The notes: generated by a model not told the origin, from the letters alone. Positions 7,788 through 16,665 are shown, numbered from the stretch's first letter. The stretch: 64,000 nucleotides of DNA from Glutamicibacter arilaitensis Re117 (GCF_000197735.1 NC_014550.1:372001-436000), one strand, 5' to 3'. Numbers and translations: made by a program.

Positions 7788-9107
7788 ATGACAACACGTG
7801 CCAAGCAGCTCTTGTCAGCCGGAATGCTGATGACGCTGATGCTCGCTAGCTGCAGTGCGCCGAATGCAGGAAAACCGGCTCCGAGCACGCCAACGACCAG
7901 TGTCAACATCTCCAGTGGTCCGACGGCTCCTGCGCAGCCAACTGCTCCCAGCCAGACCAGCGCATCTAGCAGCCACCTCGACACGATGCCCACGCAGAGC
8001 CAGCAACCTTCACCGCGTGAGCAAGCCGAAGCATTGGCAAACGAACTAAGCGTCAGCGAACAGGCTTCCAGCCTCGTGATGGCTGGTGTCCCGGCGACGG
8101 GAGCGAGTGCAGCTGAAATTTCTGCGCTGAAGAAACAGGGAATTTCCAATGTGTTCCTGCGCGGGCGCTCGCAGTTGTCTGTGAAACAGACTTCCGTCAA
8201 GGTTCAGCAAATTACGCAGAGCTTGGAAGCCAACGTGCCGGCGGACTTGCCGGTATGGGTGGCTACCGACCAAGAAGGTGGTTTTGTTCGGGTGCAGCAG
8301 GGCCCGGGTTTCACCGAACTGCCAACCGCGTTGACGCAGGGAGGCTGGTCCCCCTCGAAGCTGAAACGTGAGCTCGGCGCAGTGGGCAAGCAGCTGGTTG
8401 AGGCGGGCATTAACGTGAACCTGGCTCCGGTGGCTGATGTGGTTCCTGCCGAACTCGGCACCGGCAATGCGCCTATCGGCTACTTTGGCCGCGAATACGC
8501 CCACGGTGCCACCGCGGTTGCCAAAACGATGGCAACAGTGAATGAAGCGCTTCATTCCCAAGGAGTGCAGCCGGTGGTCAAGCACTTCCCCGGGCTGGGC
8601 CGTGTCGCCAAAAACACCGATACCAATAGCGGGGTGGCCGATACGAAAATTGATGCGAACTCCAGTGATCTGCAGCCCTTCGAACGGGCTATCGAGCAGG
8701 ACAAATCGTGGGTCATGGTTTCCAACGCCCGCTATGCCAAATTAGATGCGAAAAACGATGCACCGTTTTCATCGAAGATCATTACCGGCTTGCTGCGCGA
8801 GCAAATGGGATACGAGGGAATCGTGATTTCTGATGACCTCTGTGAAGCCAAGCAGGTGAGTTATCTTCAGGTGGGCGAGCGTGCAGTGAAGTTCGTTGCC
8901 GCTGGCGGAACCTTGCCTTTATGCGTGGAATCAGCTCCGGCGATCACCATGGCGAAGGCTCTGGCTGCCGAGGCTAAAGCAGATGGGAAATTCGCGGCCA
9001 AGGTAAAAGAAGCCGCCGTGAAGATCCTCGAGGAGAAGCTCAGCGCACGCCAAGCCGCACGGAGACAAATTAAAAGAGTAGGCCCGGGATGCTTCCTTAC
9101 TCGCTAG
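7788..9107 (+). CDS. Glycoside hydrolase family 3 lipoprotein (beta-N-acetylhexosaminidase-like)
   Basis: Secreted lipoprotein of 439 residues. A signal peptide ends in the lipobox LASC (Cys near residue 22), followed by a Ser/Thr/Pro-rich linker to about residue 75 and a GH3 barrel. The barrel contains ATDQEGG, the KHFPGLGR strand and VISDDL, whose first Asp is the expected nucleophile. NagZ enzymes carry a catalytic Asp-His pair after KHFPGHG; here the loop reads NTDTNSG with no histidine. It therefore belongs to the actinobacterial lipoprotein branch, and peptidoglycan GlcNAc hydrolysis is only likely. The stop codon lies inside the downstream terminator hairpin. Confidence 0.85.
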   Translation: MTTRAKQLLSAGMLMTLMLASCSAPNAGKPAPSTPTTSVNISSGPTAPAQPTAPSQTSASSSHLDTMPTQSQQPSPREQAEALANELSVSEQASSLVMAGVPATGASAAEISALKKQGISNVFLRGRSQLSVKQTSVKVQQITQSLEANVPADLPVWVATDQEGGFVRVQQGPGFTELPTALTQGGWSPSKLKRELGAVGKQLVEAGINVNLAPVADVVPAELGTGNAPIGYFGREYAHGATAVAKTMATVNEALHSQGVQPVVKHFPGLGRVAKNTDTNSGVADTKIDANSSDLQPFERAIEQDKSWVMVSNARYAKLDAKNDAPFSSKIITGLLREQMGYEGIVISDDLCEAKQVSYLQVGERAVKFVAAGGTLPLCVESAPAITMAKALAAEAKADGKFAAKVKEAAVKILEEKLSARQAARRQIKRVGPGCFLTR

Positions 9108-9122
9108 GAAGCGTCCCGGGCC
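9081..9122. terminator. Bidirectional terminator between GH3 and subtilase genes
   Basis: GGCCCGGGATGCTTCC at 9081-9096 pairs with 9107-9122 (one mismatch) around a 10-base loop. It lies between converging genes and overlaps the last codons of the GH3 gene. Confidence 0.75.
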
Positions 9123-9144
9123 TGGTCTTGAGAGGTCGAGAGGC

Positions 9145-12100
9145 CTACTTCTTGCCCTTCACCTTTCCATCGGTTACTTCCAGCACCTGTGCACGATCGC
9201 CACTGGCGTTGTGCATGTGAAGCAGCAGGGCCTTGGAGGCCTTGCTGGAATCAGCAACGGTTACTGGAATCTTGGTGCCCTTCAGATCAGTGAACAGGCT
9301 GCCTTCCGCGCCGAAATCAACCTGTGGCTCAGCCACGTTGAACTCGATCCAGTCGGTCTGGTCAACTGGGATCATCGCACCGTTGTCATCGGTGTTGTAC
9401 CAGGAGTAGCCAAGGACACGGTAGGAGATTTCCTTGGAGTCTTCATCCAGGCCCAGGGCCGAGAGGGAAACTGGCAGGATCGCCACGTTGGTGTCGTAGG
9501 TGTTGGTATCGACATCGCCGAGGACACCGTTCACCGGCTGCAGGTCGACCTGTTCTCCGGTAGCCAGGTTGAAGGTCGCAGCCAAATCGAGGTCTACTTC
9601 GTCGAATGCCGTGTTGAAGGTGACAAAGTCAGCCTCGCCGTCGCCATTGGTATCGATCTCGACATCCAGCTCGGTACCGCCAGCCAGGTGGGCCCAATTG
9701 TCCCAAGTGGAAATGCCGATGTTCAGCTGGCCGTCAGCAATGCCGGTTCGCGGAGCGGTGCTCGATGCGCCAACGTGCTTCAGGTCCATGGAACGGGCAG
9801 CAGGGATGTTGTCCAGCGAATCATCGCCGCGTTCGCTTGAAGCGCCCAGCTCGAATGCTCCGAGCAGGGAAGTGACCGAAGTGGCGCCTGCACCAGCGGT
9901 GATGTCATTGCCCTTCAGGCTCAGGGTGGTGGTATCCGCGCCCTTCTTCAGCTTCTTGAGCTTGCCTTCCATGTCTGCGCTAAGCTTTGGTGCTGCCTGG
10001 ACTGGAATGCGCAGGGTAGGAACATCGCTTGCGCTCAGTTCCACGCGGCCGCTAACGTCGGCAACCCAAGCGCGAGCCAGACCCGACTGGGTGGTAGCCA
10101 TGGTTGGATCGATGGTCTTGGCCCACTGCTGCGGGTCGACGCTCAAAGTGACGTTCAGCTTGGCGCTACCGCCAGCTGGAACCGTAACGCTGTTGCGATC
10201 CAGGGTGAAAGTCGCACCTGGGATCGTGGTCGCAGCGACGTAGTTGGCGTCGTAGGTCTGCGCCTTGTCGCTGGTGTTCTCGACGGTGATTTCACGCTTG
10301 GCACTGAAGTTCTTCTTGCCATCGACTTCGATGACACCGAAGACCACGCTGGTCAGATCCGCTGCTTCAGAATCGTACGCGAAGGCAGGGGTCTCAAGCG
10401 CTGCATCAGCCATGACACGGCCGGAACCAACACGGTTCGGGCCATAGGCGTTCCCGTTGGCATCCTTGATATCGGTTGCGGCGGTGTTCATGATGACGCT
10501 CTTAGCCTCGTATGGGCTGTAGTCGCTGTCCTCCAGAACCAATGCCGCGATACCTGCAACCAGCGGGGTTGCCATCGACGTACCGGTCATTACGGCAGTG
10601 CCCGTACCGGTACCAACGCCAACCGAACCGATCTGGGTGCCTGGAGCAGCCACATCTGGCTTGACCACGCCATTGGAACCGTGGACGCCACGTGAAGACG
10701 AGGAATTCAGCGTATCGGCAACGCCTGATTCGCTGGAGGATCCACCGACGAAATCAGGTGACAAGGTGACCTTCAAGGTGCCAGCTTCAGCTGCCGGACG
10801 CAGCTTGTTGGACTCATCCAGGGTGAACTGCGCACCTGGGATGGTCGCGTTGCCAGCGATACCTGCATCGAACAGGTTTAATTCTGCATCCAGCAGGACA
10901 CCGGTGGCACCGGCGGCTTCAGCATTGTTGAAGCGAACGCCGGAACCACAAGGGAACTCGCCGTTTTCGCTCCACTGCAGCCAAACCCACTTGCCTTCCA
11001 ATGAACCTGGTTCAAATGCGTCGCAACCGAAAGCGTTATCGGCAGGGGCCATGACGGCCTCGCCGGACAGCGCAGCTGGATCCGCGTTGGTGTAGTTGAA
11101 GTTAGCCGAGTACTGGCCCGAGGCTGCTCCGGCAACGTCTTCTGGACCATCGATCTGGATCTTCTCCAAGGTGACATGCGATCCAATGGAGTTGGCCACG
11201 GTCAGCGAGGAACGGGAGTTGCCTGGCGAACCGCCGACATCGGTGACATCGCCGGCGTTGCCGGAGGCGACAACCGAAAGGATGCCGGCCGCGCTCAAGG
11301 CATCGACAATGTCGTTTTCAGGGTCTTCCGTAGGGGAATGATCGGAACCAAGAGACATGTTGACCACGTCTGCACGGTCGGAGAAATCGCCGTCGCCGTT
11401 TGGATCCAGCACGTAGTCCAGTGCCTGGCCCACGACCGAGGAAGAACCGCCGCAACCGAAGACGCGGATGCCGATTAGCTGAGCGTTAGGAGCCGAGCCC
11501 GGGCCGACCTTCATCTCTGACAATGCATCGGCATCCAGCGAGGAGTAATCCCCGGTGAAAGTCGATCCATCGGCATTGACGCCGTAGCCTGCGGTGGTGC
11601 CGGCAACGTGGGAACCGTGTCCGGCAGCCTGGCAGTCCAGCGGGTTAGAGTCTGGATGAGGGATTGGCTGGTAGGTATCGGCCGAGGAATCAGCGTTGTA
11701 GTCATCGCCAACCAAGTCCCAGCCGCCAATGAACTTGTTGCTATCGATCAGACCGGAGTCTGCGCTTGGCAGTTCTTCAGAAGCCTGCGCTTCCTTGTAG
11801 CCTTCCAAGGTGCCTGGGCCGCCGAAGCTTGCGTGGGTGTAGTCCACGCCGGTATCCAAGACAGCTACCTTCACGCCGTCGCCGGTCTTGTCCAGGGACT
11901 TCCACGATTCCAGAGCACCGGTATCAACTACCGAGCTGCGGTTTGAAGGCTTCTTGGGAACAATGGAGCTGATCTTGGCAACGTCGCTACGCTGTGCAAG
12001 CTTTCGCAGGTCAGCGGCATCACCGGTCAGGGCTACACCCTTCAGTGCATTGTGCGTGGTGTAGATGACCTTGGAGTTGGCCTCGGCCGCCAGCTGCTTG

Positions 12101-12426
12101 CCCTTGGCCTTGACCTCCTTGCCGATCTTCTTGACCTTGGCGGCGTCCTTCTTCTTGCCTGACTTCTCTACAGTCTCGAAGGCGCCATCGCCTTGGAGCT
12201 GGACGTAGACAGAGACTTCACCGGTGGCTTTGGCCAGCGGTCCGGAGACTTTCAGGTTGGAAAGTGCTGATGAGCTGGTGATTGGCAAAGATGCGGCGTT
12301 TTCACCGTCACCTGGTTGGGGGATTCCTGCTGCGCTTGCCGGTCCTGACAAGGTAACAGCCAATGCAAGTGCAGTGGCTGATCCCAAAATCAGGTGCGGC
12401 ACCTTCTGCGTGCGGCGAGTGACCAT
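9145..12426 (-). CDS. Large secreted subtilisin-like serine protease (S8 family)
   Basis: A 1093-residue exported protease. The Sec signal peptide spans about residues 1-33 (TLSGPASAAG). An I9-like propeptide precedes the S8 catalytic domain with Asp191 (VAVLDTGVDYT), His273 (GHGSHVAGT), oxyanion Asn390 (ASGNAG) and Ser617 (GTSMATPLVAG). A protease-associated (PA) domain is inserted between His and Ser at about 430-560. After the catalytic domain come an Fn3-like domain (about 690-800) and a further beta-rich region to a basic KGKK end. The architecture matches lactocepin/C5a-peptidase-type enzymes that degrade proteins outside the cell. ATG 12426 is chosen because AGGAG precedes it by 5 bases. 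No LPxTG anchor is present. Confidence 0.92.
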   Translation of the reverse strand: MVTRRTQKVPHLILGSATALALAVTLSGPASAAGIPQPGDGENAASLPITSSSALSNLKVSGPLAKATGEVSVYVQLQGDGAFETVEKSGKKKDAAKVKKIGKEVKAKGKQLAAEANSKVIYTTHNALKGVALTGDAADLRKLAQRSDVAKISSIVPKKPSNRSSVVDTGALESWKSLDKTGDGVKVAVLDTGVDYTHASFGGPGTLEGYKEAQASEELPSADSGLIDSNKFIGGWDLVGDDYNADSSADTYQPIPHPDSNPLDCQAAGHGSHVAGTTAGYGVNADGSTFTGDYSSLDADALSEMKVGPGSAPNAQLIGIRVFGCGGSSSVVGQALDYVLDPNGDGDFSDRADVVNMSLGSDHSPTEDPENDIVDALSAAGILSVVASGNAGDVTDVGGSPGNSRSSLTVANSIGSHVTLEKIQIDGPEDVAGAASGQYSANFNYTNADPAALSGEAVMAPADNAFGCDAFEPGSLEGKWVWLQWSENGEFPCGSGVRFNNAEAAGATGVLLDAELNLFDAGIAGNATIPGAQFTLDESNKLRPAAEAGTLKVTLSPDFVGGSSSESGVADTLNSSSSRGVHGSNGVVKPDVAAPGTQIGSVGVGTGTGTAVMTGTSMATPLVAGIAALVLEDSDYSPYEAKSVIMNTAATDIKDANGNAYGPNRVGSGRVMADAALETPAFAYDSEAADLTSVVFGVIEVDGKKNFSAKREITVENTSDKAQTYDANYVAATTIPGATFTLDRNSVTVPAGGSAKLNVTLSVDPQQWAKTIDPTMATTQSGLARAWVADVSGRVELSASDVPTLRIPVQAAPKLSADMEGKLKKLKKGADTTTLSLKGNDITAGAGATSVTSLLGAFELGASSERGDDSLDNIPAARSMDLKHVGASSTAPRTGIADGQLNIGISTWDNWAHLAGGTELDVEIDTNGDGEADFVTFNTAFDEVDLDLAATFNLATGEQVDLQPVNGVLGDVDTNTYDTNVAILPVSLSALGLDEDSKEISYRVLGYSWYNTDDNGAMIPVDQTDWIEFNVAEPQVDFGAEGSLFTDLKGTKIPVTVADSSKASKALLLHMHNASGDRAQVLEVTDGKVKGKK

Positions 12427-12779
12427 GATTCTCCTAGCTGGGCTGGATAGCGGTACTGCTCCCGTCATGGGCGGCCGATATTAAAGCGGTGCGAGCTTTG
12501 AAGATCGTCCGGGGTAAACCTCCGCTGGTGCGTATACCTCTAGCTGGAATCTTAGGTGACCTAGCTCATATATCAAGGGGTTATTGAACAGTTATCTTTG
12601 ATTAGATACCGTGCTGGCTTGGGTGTTTCACAATAAATTCCGCGCACCACCGCAACAAACCCGCCCAGCAAGGCCTGGTGGGGGTGCATAATTTTTAGAA
12701 AAATTAAACACTTTGTTACTCACCAGTTCACTATTTGCTGGGCGGGTCGCAAGGAAATCAGGTTGCTCGAATTATCCGC
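12427..12779. other. Intergenic region between subtilase start and FBP gene end
   Basis: This 353-base stretch holds the subtilase promoter candidate and leader. Nearer the FBP gene is a widely spaced inverted repeat: ACCCGCCCAGCAA at 12659-12671 pairs exactly with 12735-12747 across 63 bases. A smaller imperfect palindrome, CCCAGCAAGGCCTGGTGGG, lies at the left arm. The left arm with its adjacent AACAAAC could act as a terminator for the leftward FBP gene. No gene is seen. Confidence 0.45.
12549..12576 (-). promoter_or_regulatory. Candidate subtilase promoter with palindrome in the spacer
   Basis: On the minus strand TTGATA (12571-12576) and TAAGAT (12549-12554) are 16 bases apart, a fair sigma-70-type pair about 120 bases upstream of the start. 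The spacer contains TAGGTCACCTA (about 12553-12563), a perfect odd-centred dyad that could be an operator. Both calls rest on eye inspection. Confidence 0.35.
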
Positions 12780-13268
12780 TTAGAGTCGGCTCAAGAAGCT
12801 CTGCACTCGCTCGTCGAGCAGCTCAATGCGCTGGGCAACGACCACCATCGGATCCGGATAGATCGGATTCTTCGGAGGCGGAATGCGCACATTTCGCGAG
12901 CACTCGAAGTTCAAGCAGATCAGCGTTCCCAGCGTGTCGCCGTCACGTCCGGCTTGGCCGGCGCGCTTGGTCGTCCACATTCCTACGGCGCAAGGTATGT
13001 TCACGTCACGGCACATTTCGCACATGGCGGCGTTGGTCGGCTTGCGGCCGCCATCGGTGGGACGCAGCAGGATGCCGCGGGTTCGGCCAGAGTCATCGGT
13101 GTGGAAAAGATAGCCGCGCTGCATCATCTTCGGATCCCGCCAGCCCAGGTACTCCAAGGAGTCCCAGTCGAGGGAGTCGAAGTTTTCGGGCAACGTCAGT
13201 TTCTTGGCTTCCTGACGGCTGGCGTTGACGAAGGAAGAGCGAATGGTTTTTTCGGTTAATGGCTGCAT
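12780..13268 (-). CDS. FBP-type treble-clef zinc-finger protein (FusB/FusC-like, elongation-factor-G binding)
   Basis: A 162-residue protein whose C-terminal half carries zinc ligands in CEMC (about 82-85) and CLNFEC (about 118-123). This is the layout of the FBP C-terminal treble clef of the FusB family, which binds EF-G and can confer fusidic acid tolerance. In environmental actinobacteria such proteins are common, and a housekeeping or ribosome-rescue role is as likely as resistance. The start ATG 13268 has GAGGA six bases upstream. The leader contains a GCGCG/CGCGC hairpin at 13289-13308. Confidence 0.75.
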   Translation of the reverse strand: MQPLTEKTIRSSFVNASRQEAKKLTLPENFDSLDWDSLEYLGWRDPKMMQRGYLFHTDDSGRTRGILLRPTDGGRKPTNAAMCEMCRDVNIPCAVGMWTTKRAGQAGRDGDTLGTLICLNFECSRNVRIPPPKNPIYPDPMVVVAQRIELLDERVQSFLSRL

Positions 13269-13574
13269 GGAAAATCCTCAAATAGTCCGCGCGAACTTTC
13301 GGGCGCGCAGAATCATTAGTTTTCAAAAAGAGATGAGGTCTGCAGTGAGTCGAGGAATTAGTGGGTGCAGAAGAATTGCCCAGGGTACAGACCCTAAGCC
13401 GAGATTCCGGTTCCAACCCCGTTCGATACGCAGACGAACGGGCAGAGCGTCAAAGTGGCTTGCATAGCCGGCCGCCCTTCCCCGTGGATGTCCACGCATT
13501 AATTCTGGATAATTCCAGAACAACCATAACAAGTGCGCTTGGCTTGGGCCAATGGCTTAGCCCACAGTTAAAGC
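13269..13574. other. Intergenic region with three unexplained dyads
   Basis: No gene is seen. Notable structures are GCGCG/CGCGC (13289-13293 with 13304-13308) in the FBP leader, a perfect 8-bp hairpin CCCGTTCG/CGAACGGG (13418-13425 with 13435-13442), and a perfect operator-like palindrome TTCTGGA-TAAT-TCCAGAA (13503-13520). The region ends at the target duplication of the second IS (13567-13574). Confidence 0.5.
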
Positions 13575-13598
13575 GGCTCTTCAAGTTTTAGCGTGGTG
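13567..13598. repeat. Left target duplication and inverted repeat of second ISL3 element
   Basis: GTTAAAGC (13567-13574) is followed by the 24-bp inverted repeat at 13575-13598, which pairs with 14967-14990 with two mismatches. Confidence 0.9.
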
Positions 13599-14990
13599 AG
13601 CCCGAAAAATAAGTAAGGCCCGCAGTCCTCTGCGAAAATGGATGTTGTCTAGACAAACCATCAGCAAGGAACTACGAGCCGTGTTTAAGGATACCGGTGG
13701 AAACGACGCTGCGTCGATTCTTCTCAACCTCACTGACTACCGCGTCATCGACGCAACCCAAGAACCAGCCGGACGACAAGTCCTTATCGAGCCCAAAGCC
13801 ACAGAGGCAGCCTGTCCAACTTGTGGGGTGATCACCACCCGCATCCACGCCAGACCAGTGCACCGGGTCAAAGACCTCCCAACCGGTGGCAACGACATTA
13901 AGGTCCTGGTGCGCAAACGCCGGATGGCCTGCCAAGAGACCGCCTGCGAACGCCGCTCGTTCGTGCAAACCACCGAACAGCTACCGTTGAGGGCCAGAAT
14001 CACTACCAGGCTCTCTCAAAAGCTCGTGGACGAGATGAGCTGCGAACTGCGAGCCGTGTCCAGGGTCGCTTCTGCGTACCAAGTTTCCTGGCCAACCGTG
14101 ATGGCAAGAGCGAACATGGTCGGTGAGCTTGTAGGCAACGTGGACCGCATGTTCATCCGCCGCCTCGGTATTGATGAGCACCGTTTTCGTAAGGTCCGCT
14201 ACGCACGCGGCCGCACCGGGAAAGTGGTCCGTATTGAGCCGTGGTCTATTGTCTTCACCGACCTGGATACCGGAAAAATTCTAGATATTGTGGACGGACG
14301 ACGCTGTGCAGCGGTGAAGAAGTGGTTGAAGTCCCGGCCACGGTACTGGCGTCAACGAGTACAGTACGTGGCCATTGACATGTCTGCTGAGTTCCGCAAA
14401 GCGGTGCGGGAGAACCTGCCGAAAGCAAAGATCAGCGTGGACCATTTTCATGTCATTCAGCGGGCGAATCTCATGATTACTCAGGTGCGCCGGCGTCGCT
14501 CCCACGAGGTGCTCCAGCGCCGAGGAAGGGCCGCTGATCCGGCCTACAAGTATCGGAAACTGTTGACCTGCAATTTGGAGAACTTGTCGATTAGGCAAGT
14601 TGAGCGGCTGAAGTTGATCCTTGAAGCAGATCCTGAGCTGGGCGTGATTTATGGGATTAAGGAACACGTGCGGGAGCTGTTGAAAACCAGGGATATCCAT
14701 GATTTTCAATCGAGGTGGGCGGTGCTGGAGAAATCGGTGAAGACAACGAAAATGGTGGAAGCGAAGTCGTTGTTCCGGACGCTGACTGCGTGGAGGCGCG
14801 AGTTGCTGGTGTTCATTCGTACGCGGTTGACGAATGCTCGGAGCGAGGCGGCGAACCTGACGGCGAAGAACTTGAAACGGATCGGTCGGGGTTATCGGAA
14901 TCATGGTCATTACCGGGTCAGGATATTGTTATACACGGCGGGGCTACGGCCGTGCTGAGCATCCTGCACCACGCTTAAACTCGAAGAGCC
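13575..14990 (+). mobile_element. Second complete ISL3-family insertion sequence, 1416 bp
   Basis: Ends begin GGCTCTTC and match at 22 of 24 positions. An exact 8-bp duplication GTTAAAGC flanks it (13567-13574 and 14991-14998). The transposase differs clearly from that of the first element, so these are two distinct ISL3 elements rather than copies. The right duplication overlaps the base of the terminator stem of the leftward kinase gene, so it landed in the run of T residues of that terminator. Confidence 0.95.
13642..14958 (+). CDS. ISL3-family transposase
   Basis: A 438-residue intact transposase. The N-terminal zinc-binding part has CPTCG near residue 59 and CQETACERR near residue 98. 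The DDE core includes RLGIDEHRF, VAIDMSAEF and ISVDHFHVIQRAN. The C-terminus has the RSEAANLTAKNLKRIGRG block that corresponds to the NGxxEALN region of the other ISL3 protein. The start is ATG 13642; a small CGCAG-TCCT-CTGCG hairpin (13621-13634) lies just upstream. It would mobilise only its own element. Confidence 0.92.
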   Translation: MLSRQTISKELRAVFKDTGGNDAASILLNLTDYRVIDATQEPAGRQVLIEPKATEAACPTCGVITTRIHARPVHRVKDLPTGGNDIKVLVRKRRMACQETACERRSFVQTTEQLPLRARITTRLSQKLVDEMSCELRAVSRVASAYQVSWPTVMARANMVGELVGNVDRMFIRRLGIDEHRFRKVRYARGRTGKVVRIEPWSIVFTDLDTGKILDIVDGRRCAAVKKWLKSRPRYWRQRVQYVAIDMSAEFRKAVRENLPKAKISVDHFHVIQRANLMITQVRRRRSHEVLQRRGRAADPAYKYRKLLTCNLENLSIRQVERLKLILEADPELGVIYGIKEHVRELLKTRDIHDFQSRWAVLEKSVKTTKMVEAKSLFRTLTAWRRELLVFIRTRLTNARSEAANLTAKNLKRIGRGYRNHGHYRVRILLYTAGLRPC

Positions 14991-14998
14991 GTTAAAGC
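14967..14998. repeat. Right inverted repeat and target duplication of second ISL3 element
   Basis: Inverted repeat 14967-14990, followed by GTTAAAGC at 14991-14998, an exact copy of 13567-13574. Confidence 0.9.
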
Positions 14999-15040
14999 AG
15001 TTTGCTGGCCAATTCCCAACGAAATTGGCCAGCAAACTGC
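14997..15040 (-). terminator. Terminator of the PdxK/ThiD-like gene, abutting the IS
   Basis: GCAGTTTGCTGGCCAATT (14997-15014) pairs with 15023-15040 as an 18-bp stem. Reading leftward it ends in CTTTAAC, a short T-rich tail that now forms the IS target duplication. Confidence 0.85.
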
Positions 15041-15054
15041 GCAACCGCGAACGC

Positions 15055-15876
15055 TTAGCGGCGTCCGCCCTGCCAGAGCGCATCAAACGGGGTATTGCCA
15101 GAAACGCGATTTCGGATGCCTTCAGTAACAAAAGCCTTGGCAGTGCGGGCAGCCTCCAATGGGGTAGCTCCCTTGGCCAGCTCTGCAGTTACTGCAGCAG
15201 CTAGCGAACAACCTGCACCTGAGACCGCGACTTCGCCGATCTTCTTTTCACGCAGAACTTCCAAGGTGGTGCCATCGTAGAAGACATCGATGGCATCTTC
15301 GCCCGCGATACGAACCCCGCCCTTGGCCAGGACAGCTGCGCCGGAGACCTCATGGATCTTCTTGGCAGCCTCGATCAGATCACTTTCGGTGGTGATCTTG
15401 ATTCCCGAAAGCTGTTCCGCTTCGAAGTGGTTTGGGGTGACGAAGGTAGCCAGCGGCAACAGGTTTGCCTTGAGCGCTTCGTCGGTATCCAGTGCGTGGC
15501 CTGGTTCCTGGCCCTTGCAAATCAGCACGGGATCGAGCAGGACGTTATCCCATTTCTGGGATTTCAGTGCGGTAGCAACGGTATTAATCGTTGCGGGCGA
15601 GCCCATCATGCCCAACTTTACGGTCCCCAACTTGTCTTCGTAGCAGGTCTGGATAGCTTCCAGCTGGTCTGCGATGACCTGCTGCTCAACAGGGACGAAG
15701 CGATGGTTCCACGAATCCTTAGGGTCAAAGGAGACGATGCAGGTTAAGGCCACGATGCCGTAGGTTCCCAGTTCCTGGAATGTCTTCAAGTCGGCCTGGG
15801 CGCCTGCGCCGCCGGTGGCTTCGGACCCAGCGATAGTCAAGGTCATGGCTGGGGAGGCAGTGTTTGTATTAGTCAT
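15055..15876 (-). CDS. Hydroxymethylpyrimidine/pyridoxal kinase (ThiD/PdxK family)
   Basis: A ribokinase-superfamily enzyme of 273 residues. The N-terminal LTIAGSEATGGAGAQADLKTF region binds substrate, LDPVLICKG contains the central strand, and VSGAGCSLAAAV supplies the anion hole and catalytic position near the C-terminus. In ThiD the last motif is normally GTGC with a catalytic Cys; here GAGC is close to it. The family phosphorylates HMP for thiamine synthesis or pyridoxal for vitamin B6 salvage, and the sequence does not decide between them. ATG 15876 is preferred to TTG 15924, which would overlap the gene upstream. Confidence 0.8.
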   Translation of the reverse strand: MTNTNTASPAMTLTIAGSEATGGAGAQADLKTFQELGTYGIVALTCIVSFDPKDSWNHRFVPVEQQVIADQLEAIQTCYEDKLGTVKLGMMGSPATINTVATALKSQKWDNVLLDPVLICKGQEPGHALDTDEALKANLLPLATFVTPNHFEAEQLSGIKITTESDLIEAAKKIHEVSGAAVLAKGGVRIAGEDAIDVFYDGTTLEVLREKKIGEVAVSGAGCSLAAAVTAELAKGATPLEAARTAKAFVTEGIRNRVSGNTPFDALWQGGRR

Positions 15877-15917
15877 AGTCTCAATTGTGGATAGTGCGGG
15901 TAGGGGAAGGGGCGGGG

Positions 15918-16532
15918 TTAGCAATGTTGCCAGAAGCTGAGCATGGTTGCTTTGGACCAGCCTTCAGGAAGCTGGTCGGCATGTTCGGCATTGGCTACTA
16001 ACAGTAGCCAAGGAAGTCCGTGGCCAAAAGCGGCACCCGCGAAGTTAGCGAGAACTGCGCGGCGTGCGGTATCGGGGTCGGCAGGAGCGAAAAGGTCCGG
16101 GTCGGTGAGTAGCGCGTAGTTTTCACCGTAATGCATGCGGCCTCGGGCTACCGGGCGGTCGAAGTCAGTGACTTCAACGACGTCATAATTATCCATCGGC
16201 GCTTCAAAGAGCCCGGATGTATCTGCGAGCTTGACGACCTGTTCAACGTCATCTGGTTTTCCTGCCAGCAGATGCATGGTGGTCACCGGCTGCCAGCCGG
16301 ACTCGGATAATGCCGCAGCGGTACTGTCGTTCGGTGCGCCCAAGAAGATCAGCCGCTGAGCGTCGGCCGGTGCGGTCCATGACGCCTCAGGCCAGTAGCG
16401 CAATATTTCCACGTCGTCGCCGTCCTGATTGACCGAACGAATCTCATATTGATTCGGAAAGGAAGCAAGACGATCACGCACGGTGGCGTAGTCGTGGGTC
16501 CAGCTAGGCAGTTCTCGCGCCATTGGGCTCAT
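15918..16532 (-). CDS. Hypothetical cytoplasmic protein, possibly GNAT-like
   Basis: A soluble 204-residue protein with no signal peptide or membrane segment. The C-terminal half (FGHGLPWLLLVANAEHADQL) resembles the end of a GNAT acetyltransferase, where a strand and helix follow the acetyl-CoA site, but the (R/Q)xxGxG/A loop is not seen. It lies directly upstream of the kinase gene and in the same direction, 41 bases apart, and may share its transcript. ATG 16532 is used, with GGAGA about 12 bases upstream; ATG 16523 is an alternative. Confidence 0.6.
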   Translation of the reverse strand: MSPMARELPSWTHDYATVRDRLASFPNQYEIRSVNQDGDDVEILRYWPEASWTAPADAQRLIFLGAPNDSTAAALSESGWQPVTTMHLLAGKPDDVEQVVKLADTSGLFEAPMDNYDVVEVTDFDRPVARGRMHYGENYALLTDPDLFAPADPDTARRAVLANFAGAAFGHGLPWLLLVANAEHADQLPEGWSKATMLSFWQHC

Positions 16533-16665
16533 AGTGCTGCGTTCTCCTTTTGGTTCGCTAAGTGACCTTCTAGTGGCTATCGGCACCTTCGACTTTACGC
16601 CTTAAAACACTGTGATACGGAACTCTGTGTCCGGGGGTCATTCAGTAAGCAGGACGCACTGATTC

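Noticed and set aside
13411..13442. tRNA-like TPsiC arm (GGTTCC...GTTCGATAC)
   Set aside because: No acceptor, D or anticodon arms can be formed around it; it is better described as a plain hairpin.
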